The notes below the pieces were generated by a model. The model did no database searches, had not been told where the DNA came from, and was given only the letters and a program-made list of their open reading frames with translations. The position numbers were made by a program, and so were the translations under genes. From Chloroflexota bacterium (GTDB lineage: Bacteria > Chloroflexota > Chloroflexia > Thermomicrobiales > UBA6265), in the NCBI GenBank assembly GCA_023389575.1, contig JAEWEG010000018.1, forward strand, positions 1-64,000: DNA of 64,000 nt, written 5' to 3'. Of the stretch, positions 7,623-15,326 are shown one piece after another. Numbering within the stretch: position 1 is the first letter of the stretch; each line of letters opens with the position of its first letter.

Positions 7623-8531
7623 CTAGCGCGAGCGGGGATCGAGCACGTCGCGCAGGCCGTCACCGACGAGGTTGAAGGCAAAGACGGTGAGGAGGAGTGC
7701 CACGCCTGGAGCGAGGCTAAGCAGTGGCATATCGGCCAGGTAGCGGGTGCCGTCGCGGATCATCTGGCCCCAGGTGGCCGTGGGCGGTGGGACACCGAGC
7801 CCGATGAAGCTGAGGCTCGCTTCTAGGCGAATGGCGGAGGCGGTCCAGAGGCTGCCGAGGACCAGCAGCTCGCCGCCGATGTTCGGCAGGATGTGCCGCG
7901 AGAGGATGATGCCGCCACGCTGGCCAAGGGCCCGGGCGGCTTCGACGAATTCCTTCTCCTTCAGGGCAAGGGTCGGACCATGGGCGATGCGCGCGAACCG
8001 GGGCGCGATGGTGAGCCCAATGGCGATGATGAGCTTGACCTGGCCGGATCCAAGCACCGCCATCACGAGGAGGCCGGTGATGAGGTCGGGGAACGAGAGC
8101 AGGACATCGACCACGCGCATCAGCAGGGCCTCGATTTTGCCGCCGAAGTAGCCGGCGACGACGCCGATGGTGGTGCCAATGGCTCCACCGAGCAGCACCG
8201 AGAGGACGCCGACCACCAGCGCGACGCGGGTGCCGTAGATGATGCGGGAGAGGACATCCCGGCCGAAGTCGTCACGGCCCAGCGGATACTCGGCGGAGGG
8301 CGGCTTCAACCGGTTGATGGTGCTTTGTTCGATCGGGTTGTGGGGCGCCAGCAGCGGCGCGAAGATCGCCACCAGCACGATGATCACGATCAGGATTAAT
8401 CCGACGAGGGCCGACCGGTTGCGGCTGAACGTGCGCCAGGCGCGCTGCCGCTGGGAGATCAGCTTCACGGGAGAGGGCGATGCCGGGGAGGGAGTTGGTC
8501 CCATGGCGTCGGCGGATGGTGATTGTGCCAT
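7623..8531 (-). CDS. dppC: Peptide/nickel-type ABC transporter permease (DppC-like)
   Basis: A 302-aa inner-membrane permease that with DppB forms the channel of an oligopeptide-type importer. The cytoplasmic N-terminus is Pro/Ser-rich; a first helix is followed by the DppC-type loop segment PLGRDDFGRDVLSRIIYGTR and a membrane domain of five helices. The ATPase-coupling EAA loop is EFVEAARALGQRGGIILSRHILPN, ending in the typical LSFIGLGVPPPTATWG. The ATG overlaps the dppB stop (TAATG), with AGGAGG just upstream, so it is translationally coupled. Substrate specificity cannot be read from the permease. No ATPase gene is adjacent. Confidence 0.9.
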   Translation of the reverse strand: MAQSPSADAMGPTPSPASPSPVKLISQRQRAWRTFSRNRSALVGLILIVIIVLVAIFAPLLAPHNPIEQSTINRLKPPSAEYPLGRDDFGRDVLSRIIYGTRVALVVGVLSVLLGGAIGTTIGVVAGYFGGKIEALLMRVVDVLLSFPDLITGLLVMAVLGSGQVKLIIAIGLTIAPRFARIAHGPTLALKEKEFVEAARALGQRGGIILSRHILPNIGGELLVLGSLWTASAIRLEASLSFIGLGVPPPTATWGQMIRDGTRYLADMPLLSLAPGVALLLTVFAFNLVGDGLRDVLDPRSR

Positions 8532-9472
8532 TACGACCTCCTCACCCGTGGATCGACCATCGTGTAGATGAGATCGACCAGGATGTTGATGATGACGATG
8601 ATGATGGCGTAGACCACCATGACGGCCTGGAGCAGGGTGTAATCCCGCTGGCGCGTGGCGCCGATCATGAGCTTGCCAAGGCCGGGCCGGGCGAAGACTT
8701 CCTCGGTCAGCACGGAGCTGCCGATGAGGCCGATGGCGAAGAGCCCGACGAGCGAGACGATGGGAACCATGCCGGCGCGAAGGGCGTGCTTGATCATCAC
8801 CGTTCGTTCGGTGAGGCCCTTGGCGCGGGCGGTGCGGATGTAGTCGTCGGAAAGGACGTTGAGCATCACCGAGCGCGTCATGCGAGCCACGAAGGCGGTT
8901 TCAACCAGGCCCAGGGTGATAGCGGGCAGCACCAGGTGCTGGAGGTTGTCGACTGGATCGGAGAAGTCTCCCGCGTCAATGGCCGGAAACCAGCCGAGTT
9001 GGGCGGAGAAGACGTAGATGAGCAGGATGCCGATATAGAACGCCGGGGCTGAAAGGCCCGCCAGCGACAGCACGCGGCCCAGGTAGTCGATCCAGGTGTT
9101 CTGCTTGATGGCGGTGATGACGCCGGTGGGGATGCCAACGATCAGGGCGATGAGGATGGCGGCCAGCGCCAGTTCCAGCGAGTGCGGCAGCACGCTCTGG
9201 ATCTGGTCCCAGGCGGGGGCGCGGGAGATCATCGAGTTCCCGAAGTCGCCCTGCAGCAAACCGACCATGTAGTCGATGTACTGCTCCCAGATCGGCTTGT
9301 TCAGGCCAAGGTCTTCGCGCAACTGCTCAAGCGCCTGCTCGGATGCCTGGTCGCCCAGGGCGGCCACGGCCGGATCGCCCGGGATGACGCGAACCAGCAC
9401 GAAGATGATCGTGATGACCACGAAGAGCGTGGGAATGGCAAGCAGCAAGCGTCGCAGGATGTGCCTGAGCAT
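8531..9472 (-). CDS. dppB: Peptide/nickel-type ABC transporter permease (DppB-like)
   Basis: A 313-aa partner permease. It begins with the characteristic hydrophobic DppB start MLRHILRRLLLAIPTLFVV and a periplasmic loop (RVIPGDPAVAALGDQASEQ). Five further helices follow, with the EAA coupling loop DYIRTARAKGLTERTVMIKHALRAG and the C-terminal TLLQAVMVVYAIIIVIINILVDLIY. It has an AAGG ribosome site. It lies about 120 bp after the binding-protein gene, separated by a stable hairpin, an arrangement often seen where the binding protein is made in excess. It would work with DppC and an unlinked ATPase pair. Confidence 0.92.
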   Translation of the reverse strand: MLRHILRRLLLAIPTLFVVITIIFVLVRVIPGDPAVAALGDQASEQALEQLREDLGLNKPIWEQYIDYMVGLLQGDFGNSMISRAPAWDQIQSVLPHSLELALAAILIALIVGIPTGVITAIKQNTWIDYLGRVLSLAGLSAPAFYIGILLIYVFSAQLGWFPAIDAGDFSDPVDNLQHLVLPAITLGLVETAFVARMTRSVMLNVLSDDYIRTARAKGLTERTVMIKHALRAGMVPIVSLVGLFAIGLIGSSVLTEEVFARPGLGKLMIGATRQRDYTLLQAVMVVYAIIIVIINILVDLIYTMVDPRVRRS

Positions 9473-9534
9473 GGTGGTTGCCTTGCTGAACGAGTCCGGC
9501 CCGCGGGAGGTAGACCGGAAAAGCGGCGGTGACT

Positions 9535-9570
9535 GGAGAGGGCGCCGTCAACGACGACGGCGCCCTCTCC
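9535..9570 (-). promoter_or_regulatory. Intercistronic hairpin between binding protein and permeases
   Basis: A perfect 15-bp GC-rich stem (9535-9549 with 9556-9570, loop AACGAC) sits between the binding-protein stop and dppB. No T-tract follows on the minus strand, so it more likely stabilises the upstream mRNA or attenuates partially than terminates fully. Confidence 0.65.
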
Positions 9571-9593
9571 GCGTTTCTGATCAGTGGCCGGAA

Positions 9594-11225
9594 TTACTCA
9601 CTGATCGAGGTGGTCTCATCGATGCCCGGGTACAGCTGCACGACCGAGGTGAGTTCGTGGCCGTAATCGACCTTGTCGGACTTGCCGTACACCTGGTTGT
9701 TGTAGATGAGCCCGTAGCCGGCGAAGGCCTGGATGATCTCGGTGTTGGCCTGCCGCCACAGTTCCGCCTGGGCGTCGGCGTCGATCTCGGCGCGAGCCTG
9801 GTCCACCAGGTCGTCGAGCGTGAAGTTCGAGAAGTTCGTCACGCCGCCAGCCGTGGTGAAGAACTGGGTGAGGTAGACATCGGCGGTGGGACGGAACGCC
9901 ACGTAGATGGTGATGGCGTTGGAGTCCTCGCGGATCAGGTCGTGCATGGCCTGGTGCTGGACGACTTCCAGGTTCACCGTGACGCCGATCTGGCGGAGTT
10001 CTTCCTGCAGCACCGTGTAGGCGTTGCGGTAGGCGTCCTGCTCGGAGGTGACGAGGTTCAGCTCGAACCCGTCCGGGTAGCCGGCTTCGGCCAGGAGCTC
10101 CATGGCGCGCTCGGGATTCGGCTCGAAGTTGACGCCAGCCTCGTTGGCCGCTTCCTCGGAGAGGCCGCCCGGCATGAAGGCGTCCGGCACGACCGAGAAG
10201 ACCGGCTCGGCGACCGGCGAACCGGCGAGGGCCAGCGTGTTCTCGCGGTTGACCGCGAGCAGGATGGCCTCGCGAACGAGCGGGTCCTGCAGGATTTCGT
10301 GGTTGACATCGAGGTTGAGGAAGACGACCTCGCCGACGCCGAAGACGTCGACCGTGATGCCTTCCTGCTCGCTCATGCGGTCCACCCAGAGGGCGTCCGG
10401 GAAACCGGCGACGACATCGAGGTCGCCAGACTGGAGGGCGAGTTCGCGGCTGGTGCCATCGGCGACGAACCGGACCTCGACGCCACCAAGCTGGGGGGCG
10501 CCGCGGAAGTAGTCGTCGAATGCGGTGAGCACCACGCTCTGCTGGGCGGTGTAGCTCTCGAAGGAGAACGGGCCGGTGCCGGCCGGGGCGGATGTGAAGA
10601 CATCGGCTCCGAGCGCCTCATAGGCCTGCTGGGGAATGATGTAGCCGCCCGAGTAGTTGGCGACCTGGGGCAGGAAGAGGTTCTCCGAAATCGGGGTTTC
10701 GAGCGTGATCTCGAAGGTGGTGTCGTCTGGCGCGGCGAACGACCAGCCGGCGTAGTTGCCCGAGTAGCTGGACGTATCGGGATTGGCGGCCTTCTCATAG
10801 GAGAAGAGGACATCGGCGGAGGTGATCGCGTATGACTCGCTGGAGGCGGTGGCGTGGGCCATCACATCGTCGCGGAGCGTGAACGACCAGGTCTGCGTGC
10901 CGTCTTCGTTCTCGGTCGCGGTCGGCATCTCGGTGGCGATGTCCGGCTCGAAGCTGGTGGCGTCGCCCGGCGTGAACCGGATCAGGCCGTTGAAGACCAT
11001 ATCGACGATGGTGCGGTCCTGCGTGCCGGATGCCATGTGCGGATCGAGGTTGGCGATATCGGCGGCGTTGGTGCCCAGCCGAAGGACACGGCGCTCGGCG
11101 TTCTGGGCCCTGGCGCCCTGGGCGCTGGCGGACGTGGCCATGCTCCCAATCGCGGACGGAACCATGACCGCCGCCGCGGAACCCGCGACGACTTTCCGGC
11201 GTGTGGTGCGAATATCCTTAAGCAT
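9594..11225 (-). CDS. Extracellular peptide-binding protein, ABC transporter family 5
   Basis: A 543-aa solute-binding protein (SBP_bac_5) that delivers substrate to DppB/DppC outside the membrane. The N-terminus is a Tat-type signal (TTRRKVVAGSAAAVMVPSAIGSM) with cleavage probably near ASAQGARAQ, implying export of a folded protein. The mature part starts LRLGTNAADIANLDPHMA, the usual SBP_5 opening. The standard segment normally reading close to FHDGTPFTAEDV is changed here to MAHATASSESYAITSADVLFSYEKA, so the loop near the ligand entrance differs from typical peptide binders. The ATG has AAAGGGG upstream and two small hairpins in the leader. The ligand is probably a peptide or amine; specificity is unknown. 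Confidence 0.88.
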   Translation of the reverse strand: MLKDIRTTRRKVVAGSAAAVMVPSAIGSMATSASAQGARAQNAERRVLRLGTNAADIANLDPHMASGTQDRTIVDMVFNGLIRFTPGDATSFEPDIATEMPTATENEDGTQTWSFTLRDDVMAHATASSESYAITSADVLFSYEKAANPDTSSYSGNYAGWSFAAPDDTTFEITLETPISENLFLPQVANYSGGYIIPQQAYEALGADVFTSAPAGTGPFSFESYTAQQSVVLTAFDDYFRGAPQLGGVEVRFVADGTSRELALQSGDLDVVAGFPDALWVDRMSEQEGITVDVFGVGEVVFLNLDVNHEILQDPLVREAILLAVNRENTLALAGSPVAEPVFSVVPDAFMPGGLSEEAANEAGVNFEPNPERAMELLAEAGYPDGFELNLVTSEQDAYRNAYTVLQEELRQIGVTVNLEVVQHQAMHDLIREDSNAITIYVAFRPTADVYLTQFFTTAGGVTNFSNFTLDDLVDQARAEIDADAQAELWRQANTEIIQAFAGYGLIYNNQVYGKSDKVDYGHELTSVVQLYPGIDETTSISE

Positions 11226-11569
11226 GAACTATCCCCTTTGCACCGCCGCCATTGGCGGTGCGATGAACCAGTGGGTGGTCGCCGCTGAGGACCACCCGTT
11301 GCAAGACCCGCACACATGCGCCCGCTCGCCTGAGCGAACGATGTGTGTCCATCAAGAAGGATGATGGTCACCGGAACTCCCTCGTCGCTCCTCTTGGGTG
11401 GCGAAGTGGGAAGAGAATGACCCGATTGGCCGGAGAAGCATTGCCCGCTGGCCATGCGTATTCAAGGAGTAAGAACGCATTCGCGTGCCGTAATACTCCC
11501 ACATCTTGAGACGGTGGGTCAAAACGGCGGGATGCTGGCGACGACATCGAATATGGGGAGCGCGAACTG
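11226..11569. other. Divergent intergenic region with two leader hairpins
   Basis: About 340 bp between the minus-strand transporter operon and the plus-strand M1-like peptidase. Two short stems lie just upstream of the binding-protein ribosome site on the minus strand: GCACCGCC/GGCGGTGC (11240-11261) and GGGTGGTC/GGACCACCC (11273-11297). The first ends about 2 nt from the Shine-Dalgarno sequence. No -10/-35 pair stands out for either direction and no small gene is evident. Confidence 0.55.
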
Positions 11570-13138
11570 ATGACCGCTCGTGGAATGGTGCATGGCGCAC
11601 AGTCGAGATACGGGTGGCTGGCCTGGTTGCTGCTGGCCGTGGCCCTGGCGGTTCCGGGTTCCATGGCCGGAATTGCGCTTCCGGTGGCTGGCGCGCCGGG
11701 CCCGGATGAGGCTGGTCCGGTCTCCGGCCACTATGAGATCGACGTGGTGTTCGATCCGGAGCGGCGCACCTTGACCGGGTCAATCGCGCTGGAGTGGACC
11801 AACCTGACCGGCGTGGCGGCGCATGTCCTGCCCTTCCGGCTGTACCCGGCGTCGGACTACTACCCCGATGGGGACCTGAGCGTGAGCAACGTGCGGGTGT
11901 ACGACGAGGAGGTGGATGCCCAGGCCACGGGCGATGGGACGGTGCTGGAGGTGTTCCTTGGGTATGCCGTGGAGCCGATGGCGCGAACCCGGGTGACGAT
12001 GGATTTCGAGACGACGATCCCGACCGAATCGGCGATGAGCGTGACGGTACTGGCTGGGTCCAGTGAAGACGGGTGGTGGCTGGCCGACTGGTACCCGATC
12101 CTGGCGGGGTGGACTCCGGGCGAGGGGTGGTATCTGGAGGGGGCCACGCCATTCGGCGATCCGACCTTTTCGGACACCGCGACCTATGAGGTGACGCTGT
12201 CGGCGCCCGGCGACCTGCGCGTGGTTGGCACGGGCGAAGCGGTCGCCTCGAGCTCGGCCGGCGATGGGCTTGTCCGCACCTCGATTGCCACGGGGCCCGT
12301 TCGGGAGATGACCCTGGCGTTGTTGGCGGACACGGCCGATTCGCCGGTGGAGGTGACCGAGCGGGTGATCGATGGCGTGCTGGTGCGGGTGTCGTTGCCG
12401 GCCGGGAAGGCGGTTCCCGGGCTGGCCGAAGCGATGCTCGAGATCGCGGGGGAGACGTTGCCCCATTATCAGGCGTGGATGGGCGCCTATCCTGGAGTTG
12501 ACCTCGACCTGTCGCCGGTGTCGCTTTCCGGATTTGGCGGTATCGCCTGGAGCGGGGCGGTGTGGATCGATATCGAAACCATCGTGAACGCGGGCGAGGT
12601 GAACCCGACCGACCGTGACCGGTTGCGGTTCGTGCTGGCCCACGAGCTGGCGCATCAATGGGTACCGGTGGTGGTGGGCAGCAACAACAACCGGCACGGA
12701 TTCCTGAGCGAGGGGCTGGGGAACACCCTGGCGGTCCTGGCGATTCGGGAGAGCGGGGACGCGGCCGCGGCGGACCGGTACCTGCGGGACCAGGTGGCGG
12801 CGGGGTACCTGCGGTTGCTGGAATCGGGTGTCGATGGCGTGGCGGACGCGCCGGTTGGTCCGGAGACGGACATGGGCCAGCGTGGAGTGCTGGTGTACGG
12901 CAAGGCGGCGATTGGGTTCGAGGCGATCCGGCGGGCGGTGGGGCACGAGGCGTTCATCGAGGCCCTCCGGCGGTACGGGGAGGATTTCCGGTTCGCGAAC
13001 ACCGTTCCGGAGGACCTGTCGCGGACGCTCGAGGAGGTGTCGGGCATGGGCCTCGACAACCTGTGGAGCTTCTGGTTCCTGGAGGCGGGATGCACGCCGG
13101 ATGACGTTCACGCGGTGCTGGACGGGTTCTCCGGCTAG
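11570..13138 (+). CDS. M1-family-like zinc metallopeptidase, exported
   Basis: A 522-aa secreted or membrane-tethered protein. Residues 15-35 form a hydrophobic signal/anchor. A beta-rich N-terminal domain typical of M1 aminopeptidases follows (GSIALEWTN, LPFRLYPAS). The catalytic thermolysin-like domain carries HELAHQW with the third zinc ligand Glu in FLSEGL exactly 18 residues after the second His, the M1 spacing. The GxMEN exopeptidase motif expected before HExxH is absent and replaced by a GFGGIAWSG segment, so aminopeptidase specificity may be lost or altered. GGGGAG precedes the ATG. It is monocistronic and divergent from the transporter. Probably a surface peptidase; its substrate is unknown. 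Confidence 0.8.
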   Translation: MTARGMVHGAQSRYGWLAWLLLAVALAVPGSMAGIALPVAGAPGPDEAGPVSGHYEIDVVFDPERRTLTGSIALEWTNLTGVAAHVLPFRLYPASDYYPDGDLSVSNVRVYDEEVDAQATGDGTVLEVFLGYAVEPMARTRVTMDFETTIPTESAMSVTVLAGSSEDGWWLADWYPILAGWTPGEGWYLEGATPFGDPTFSDTATYEVTLSAPGDLRVVGTGEAVASSSAGDGLVRTSIATGPVREMTLALLADTADSPVEVTERVIDGVLVRVSLPAGKAVPGLAEAMLEIAGETLPHYQAWMGAYPGVDLDLSPVSLSGFGGIAWSGAVWIDIETIVNAGEVNPTDRDRLRFVLAHELAHQWVPVVVGSNNNRHGFLSEGLGNTLAVLAIRESGDAAAADRYLRDQVAAGYLRLLESGVDGVADAPVGPETDMGQRGVLVYGKAAIGFEAIRRAVGHEAFIEALRRYGEDFRFANTVPEDLSRTLEEVSGMGLDNLWSFWFLEAGCTPDDVHAVLDGFSG

Positions 13139-13250
13139 GCGGGTCCTCCCACCGGGTCGGAGCATGATTGGTGAAATTGGCATCAATGGAATGGCGCGTG
13201 GATGGTGAGTCGCGGAGATGCTCATCCATGCGCCTTTTCGGTATACAGAG

Positions 13251-13279
13251 TTGACACGAACTGGTTAGGGTGATAGTAT
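13251..13279 (+). promoter_or_regulatory. Sigma-70-type promoter of hsp20
   Basis: Consensus -35 TTGACA (13251-13256), 17-bp spacer, and -10 TAGTAT (13274-13279), placing the start near 13286 and giving an 80-nt leader before the hsp20 ATG at 13364. One of the clearest promoters in the window. Confidence 0.8.
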
Positions 13280-13292
13280 TGCTCATGTAAGA

Positions 13293-13314
13293 GGAGTTGG
13301 TTGGAGTCAACTCC
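13293..13314 (+). promoter_or_regulatory. Inverted repeat just after hsp20 transcription start
   Basis: GGAGTTG (13293-13299) and CAACTCC (13308-13314) separated by 8 nt. It lies where a heat-shock repressor operator or a 5'-end mRNA hairpin would act. The sequence is neither CIRCE nor the HspR-type HAIR element, although the 7-8-7 geometry is similar to HAIR. Confidence 0.55.
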
Positions 13315-13363
13315 GAAATACGTATAGAGGTATGTGCTACCAAGGTATTCAGGAGGTAGAACC

Positions 13364-13891
13364 ATGGCAACCCGATATCCTGTTTCCACGATTAATGGCA
13401 TGCGGCAGGCGATGGACAGGATCGTTCACGATGCGTTCGGTCCGTCCCAGTTCGCGACGATCTGGCCATCGACCGTTTCCGAGCGGGGCAGCGCGTTCCC
13501 GGTCGACGCCTACGCGACGGACAATGAGTTCGTGATTCTCGTTGCGGCCCCCGGCATCTCGGCCGAGGACTTCCAGATCACGGTCGAAAAGAACACCGTC
13601 TCCATCTCGGCGACGATCCCGAGTGTCGCGAAGTCCGATCACGCCAAGGGCGCGACGTGGTATCTCCGCGAACTGCCGAGCGGGTCGTTCCAGCGGTCGC
13701 TGACGCTGCCGATGGATGTCGACTCTGGCCGGACGGAGGCCACCTTCGAGAATGGCGTGCTGCGCCTGACGCTCCCCAAGGCCGAAACGGCCCGGGCTCG
13801 CCAGATCCAGGTTCAGGGGCCGGCCCAAGAGCATCGGGCTCCGGAGATTTCCGAGACCGCCAGCGACGAGTCCGGCGAGAGCGCCGACTAA
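13364..13891 (+). CDS. Small heat-shock protein (Hsp20/alpha-crystallin family)
   Basis: A 175-aa ATP-independent chaperone that holds unfolding proteins in the cytoplasm as large oligomers. The alpha-crystallin domain spans about residues 47-140: PVDAYATDNEFVILVAAPGISAEDFQITVEKNTVSISA, then the beta strand YLRELPSGSFQRSLTLP and the ending ATFENGVLRLTLPKAE. The N-terminal region (MRQAMDRIVHDAFG) is typical. The acidic tail beyond residue 150 is low complexity. The ATG at 13364 has AGGAGG at ideal spacing; an in-frame codon at 13334 is rejected. It has a strong promoter with an adjacent inverted repeat, suggesting stress regulation, and a strong terminator downstream. Confidence 0.93.
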   Translation: MATRYPVSTINGMRQAMDRIVHDAFGPSQFATIWPSTVSERGSAFPVDAYATDNEFVILVAAPGISAEDFQITVEKNTVSISATIPSVAKSDHAKGATWYLRELPSGSFQRSLTLPMDVDSGRTEATFENGVLRLTLPKAETARARQIQVQGPAQEHRAPEISETASDESGESAD

Positions 13892-13910
13892 TCAATTCCG
13901 ACCACTGACG

Positions 13911-14014
13911 GTTGGGCAGCGCTCATCACACGGCACTCCACCTGCCCAACATTCCCAATGGCCCGCTGGGGCGGCCCCTCCCGGTGACTCCTTTCCACTC
14001 CGGCCGCCCAGCGG
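13911..14014 (+). ncRNA. Two consecutive structured stems downstream of hsp20 (possible 3' UTR RNA)
   Basis: GTTGGGCAG (13911-13919) pairs with CTGCCCAAC (13942-13950). A longer stem, CCGCTGGG-CGGCC (13963-13976, one bulged G), pairs with GGCCGCCCAGCGG (14002-14014). Both are followed by the terminator at 14029-14071, giving a compact 160-nt structured unit with no reading frame. It could be a processed 3' UTR or a small RNA; it does not match 6S, SRP, RNase P or tmRNA features that I can recognise. Confidence 0.35.
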
Positions 14015-14028
14015 ATAGACCACGCGAG

Positions 14029-14071
14029 AGCCTCCCGAAGCGACAACGACGTCGCCCCGGGAGGCTTTTTT
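14029..14071 (+). terminator. Strong intrinsic terminator of the hsp20 unit
   Basis: AGCCTCCCG and GCGAC on the left pair with GTCGC and CGGGAGGCT on the right around an AACGAC loop, with a two-base internal mismatch, followed by six T residues (14066-14071). The best intrinsic terminator in this part of the window. Confidence 0.88.
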
Positions 14072-14270
14072 GTGCTCGTAGTACTTAATCAGGGGTCAGG
14101 ATGCGCGAACAAGAGGATCGACAGACCCGCTGGCGCGGGCCGTAAATCCATACATTCCGGGTGTTTTTGGAGCATCCGCTCTCAGCGGTGGAGCGCGGCC
14201 AGTCGGAGAGGAATCACGTTTTCTCTCTAGGTGTCACGACCCGTGGAGCAGGTCTGTGACACCTGTTGTG
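14072..14270. other. Intergenic region, nothing recognised
   Basis: About 200 bp between the hsp20 terminator and the 3' end of the convergent nucleotidyltransferase gene. No gene, promoter or clear repeat was seen. Confidence 0.5.
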
Positions 14271-15326
14271 TCAGGCCCGGATGGCGGGGTTGCTGTGTAT
14301 GAGTTCGTCCGCGACACGTTCGAGATCGGGCAGCAGGGCGAGGATGGCCTCCCCGCGGGCGGCGCGATCGGCTGGCGTGGCGATGCCGATCCTGTCCACC
14401 AGGCCGTGGAACGCGGCGGACATCCCGCTGGTGATGACGTCCGGCGCAACCTCCTCCAGAATCGCCAGGCTTCGGGCCTGGGTCGCCACCAGCCAGAACA
14501 ACGTTTCACGGTGAAAGCCGCGTTCGATCGAGTCCAGCGTGCCATCGATGGAGATTGGTCGGGCGACGTCGCTGATGTCCGACGCGAAGAAGGGGGTGGC
14601 GGACCCGGAGTGCTGGGCTGCAAGGTCGAACAACGCGCGCGTTGCCTCCCAGTGCGTGAGCACCTCGGACCGGGTGAAGTCCGCGTAGCCCGTCGCGGAC
14701 AGGAGCGCCTCGTGGAGGTCGAGGCGGCCAACACCGTCGAGGATCGGCCGAATCTTCTCGTAGCGGCGCCGAACGGTTGGATTCTCCCCGGCGGCGAGCA
14801 GCACTATGTGGGTGGGAAGTCCGGCCGGGAATACCCACATCGCGCGCCAGGCAAGGCTGGAGTCGGTCGATGGGGCCGGCTCGATACCTGCCTCGGCCGC
14901 CGTCCGGGCCTGGGCGATGCGGTCCCGGATAGCCTCCGGTGTCCAGAAGGTGGCCTGGAGTTCCGATTGCACGCGCCGCAGGTCGCCTTGCGGGTCCGCG
15001 AGCAGCATTCCCTGCACGAAGCCGCAACTGACGCGATAGTTCGCGGTCAGGGGCTCAAGCGCCACCTCCCGCGCGGAGATGAACGAGATTTCGAGCAGCA
15101 AGCCCTGGTGGATGAGCTTGCCGATCTTGGGCGGCGTCGCGCCATCGAGCACGACCATGACGTCGATATCGGACCCGGGCGGTACCAGCTCGGTGTCCGG
15201 CAACCAGGCGACGGAACCCGCGATCCATGCTCCCGCGAACCCAGCCAGGTGCTGGCCGGTGGTTTCGACCCAGTCCTTCGCGGCCCGGCGGGCGGCCTGG
15301 GCGTTGACGATGGGGCGCTCAGGCAT
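14271..15326 (-). CDS. Nucleotidyltransferase-domain protein
   Basis: A 351-aa protein with an N-terminal polymerase-beta-type nucleotidyltransferase fold. Residues 30-55 carry AGSVAWLPDTELVPPGSDIDVMVV, with the GS and the D-x-D metal ligands (SDIDVMVVL); a long helical C-terminal domain of about 230 residues follows. This layout resembles aminoglycoside nucleotidyltransferases and other small-molecule adenylyltransferases, but the substrate is unknown. The ATG at 15326 overlaps the 3' end of the upstream GNAT gene by 8 bp (ATGCCTGA), so the two are coupled. It is the last gene of a minus-strand run starting at the YeiH-like gene. Family is fairly sure; function is open. Confidence 0.7.
   Translation of the reverse strand: MPERPIVNAQAARRAAKDWVETTGQHLAGFAGAWIAGSVAWLPDTELVPPGSDIDVMVVLDGATPPKIGKLIHQGLLLEISFISAREVALEPLTANYRVSCGFVQGMLLADPQGDLRRVQSELQATFWTPEAIRDRIAQARTAAEAGIEPAPSTDSSLAWRAMWVFPAGLPTHIVLLAAGENPTVRRRYEKIRPILDGVGRLDLHEALLSATGYADFTRSEVLTHWEATRALFDLAAQHSGSATPFFASDISDVARPISIDGTLDSIERGFHRETLFWLVATQARSLAILEEVAPDVITSGMSAAFHGLVDRIGIATPADRAARGEAILALLPDLERVADELIHSNPAIRA

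Noticed and set aside
13293..13314. CIRCE or HAIR element at hsp20
   Set aside because: Arms GGAGTTG/CAACTCC do not match TTAGCACTC/GAGTGCTAA or CTTGAGT/ACTCAAG.
13911..14071. 6S, SRP or RNase P RNA in the structured region after hsp20
   Set aside because: None of the conserved loops of those RNAs is present; the size is small and the stems differ.
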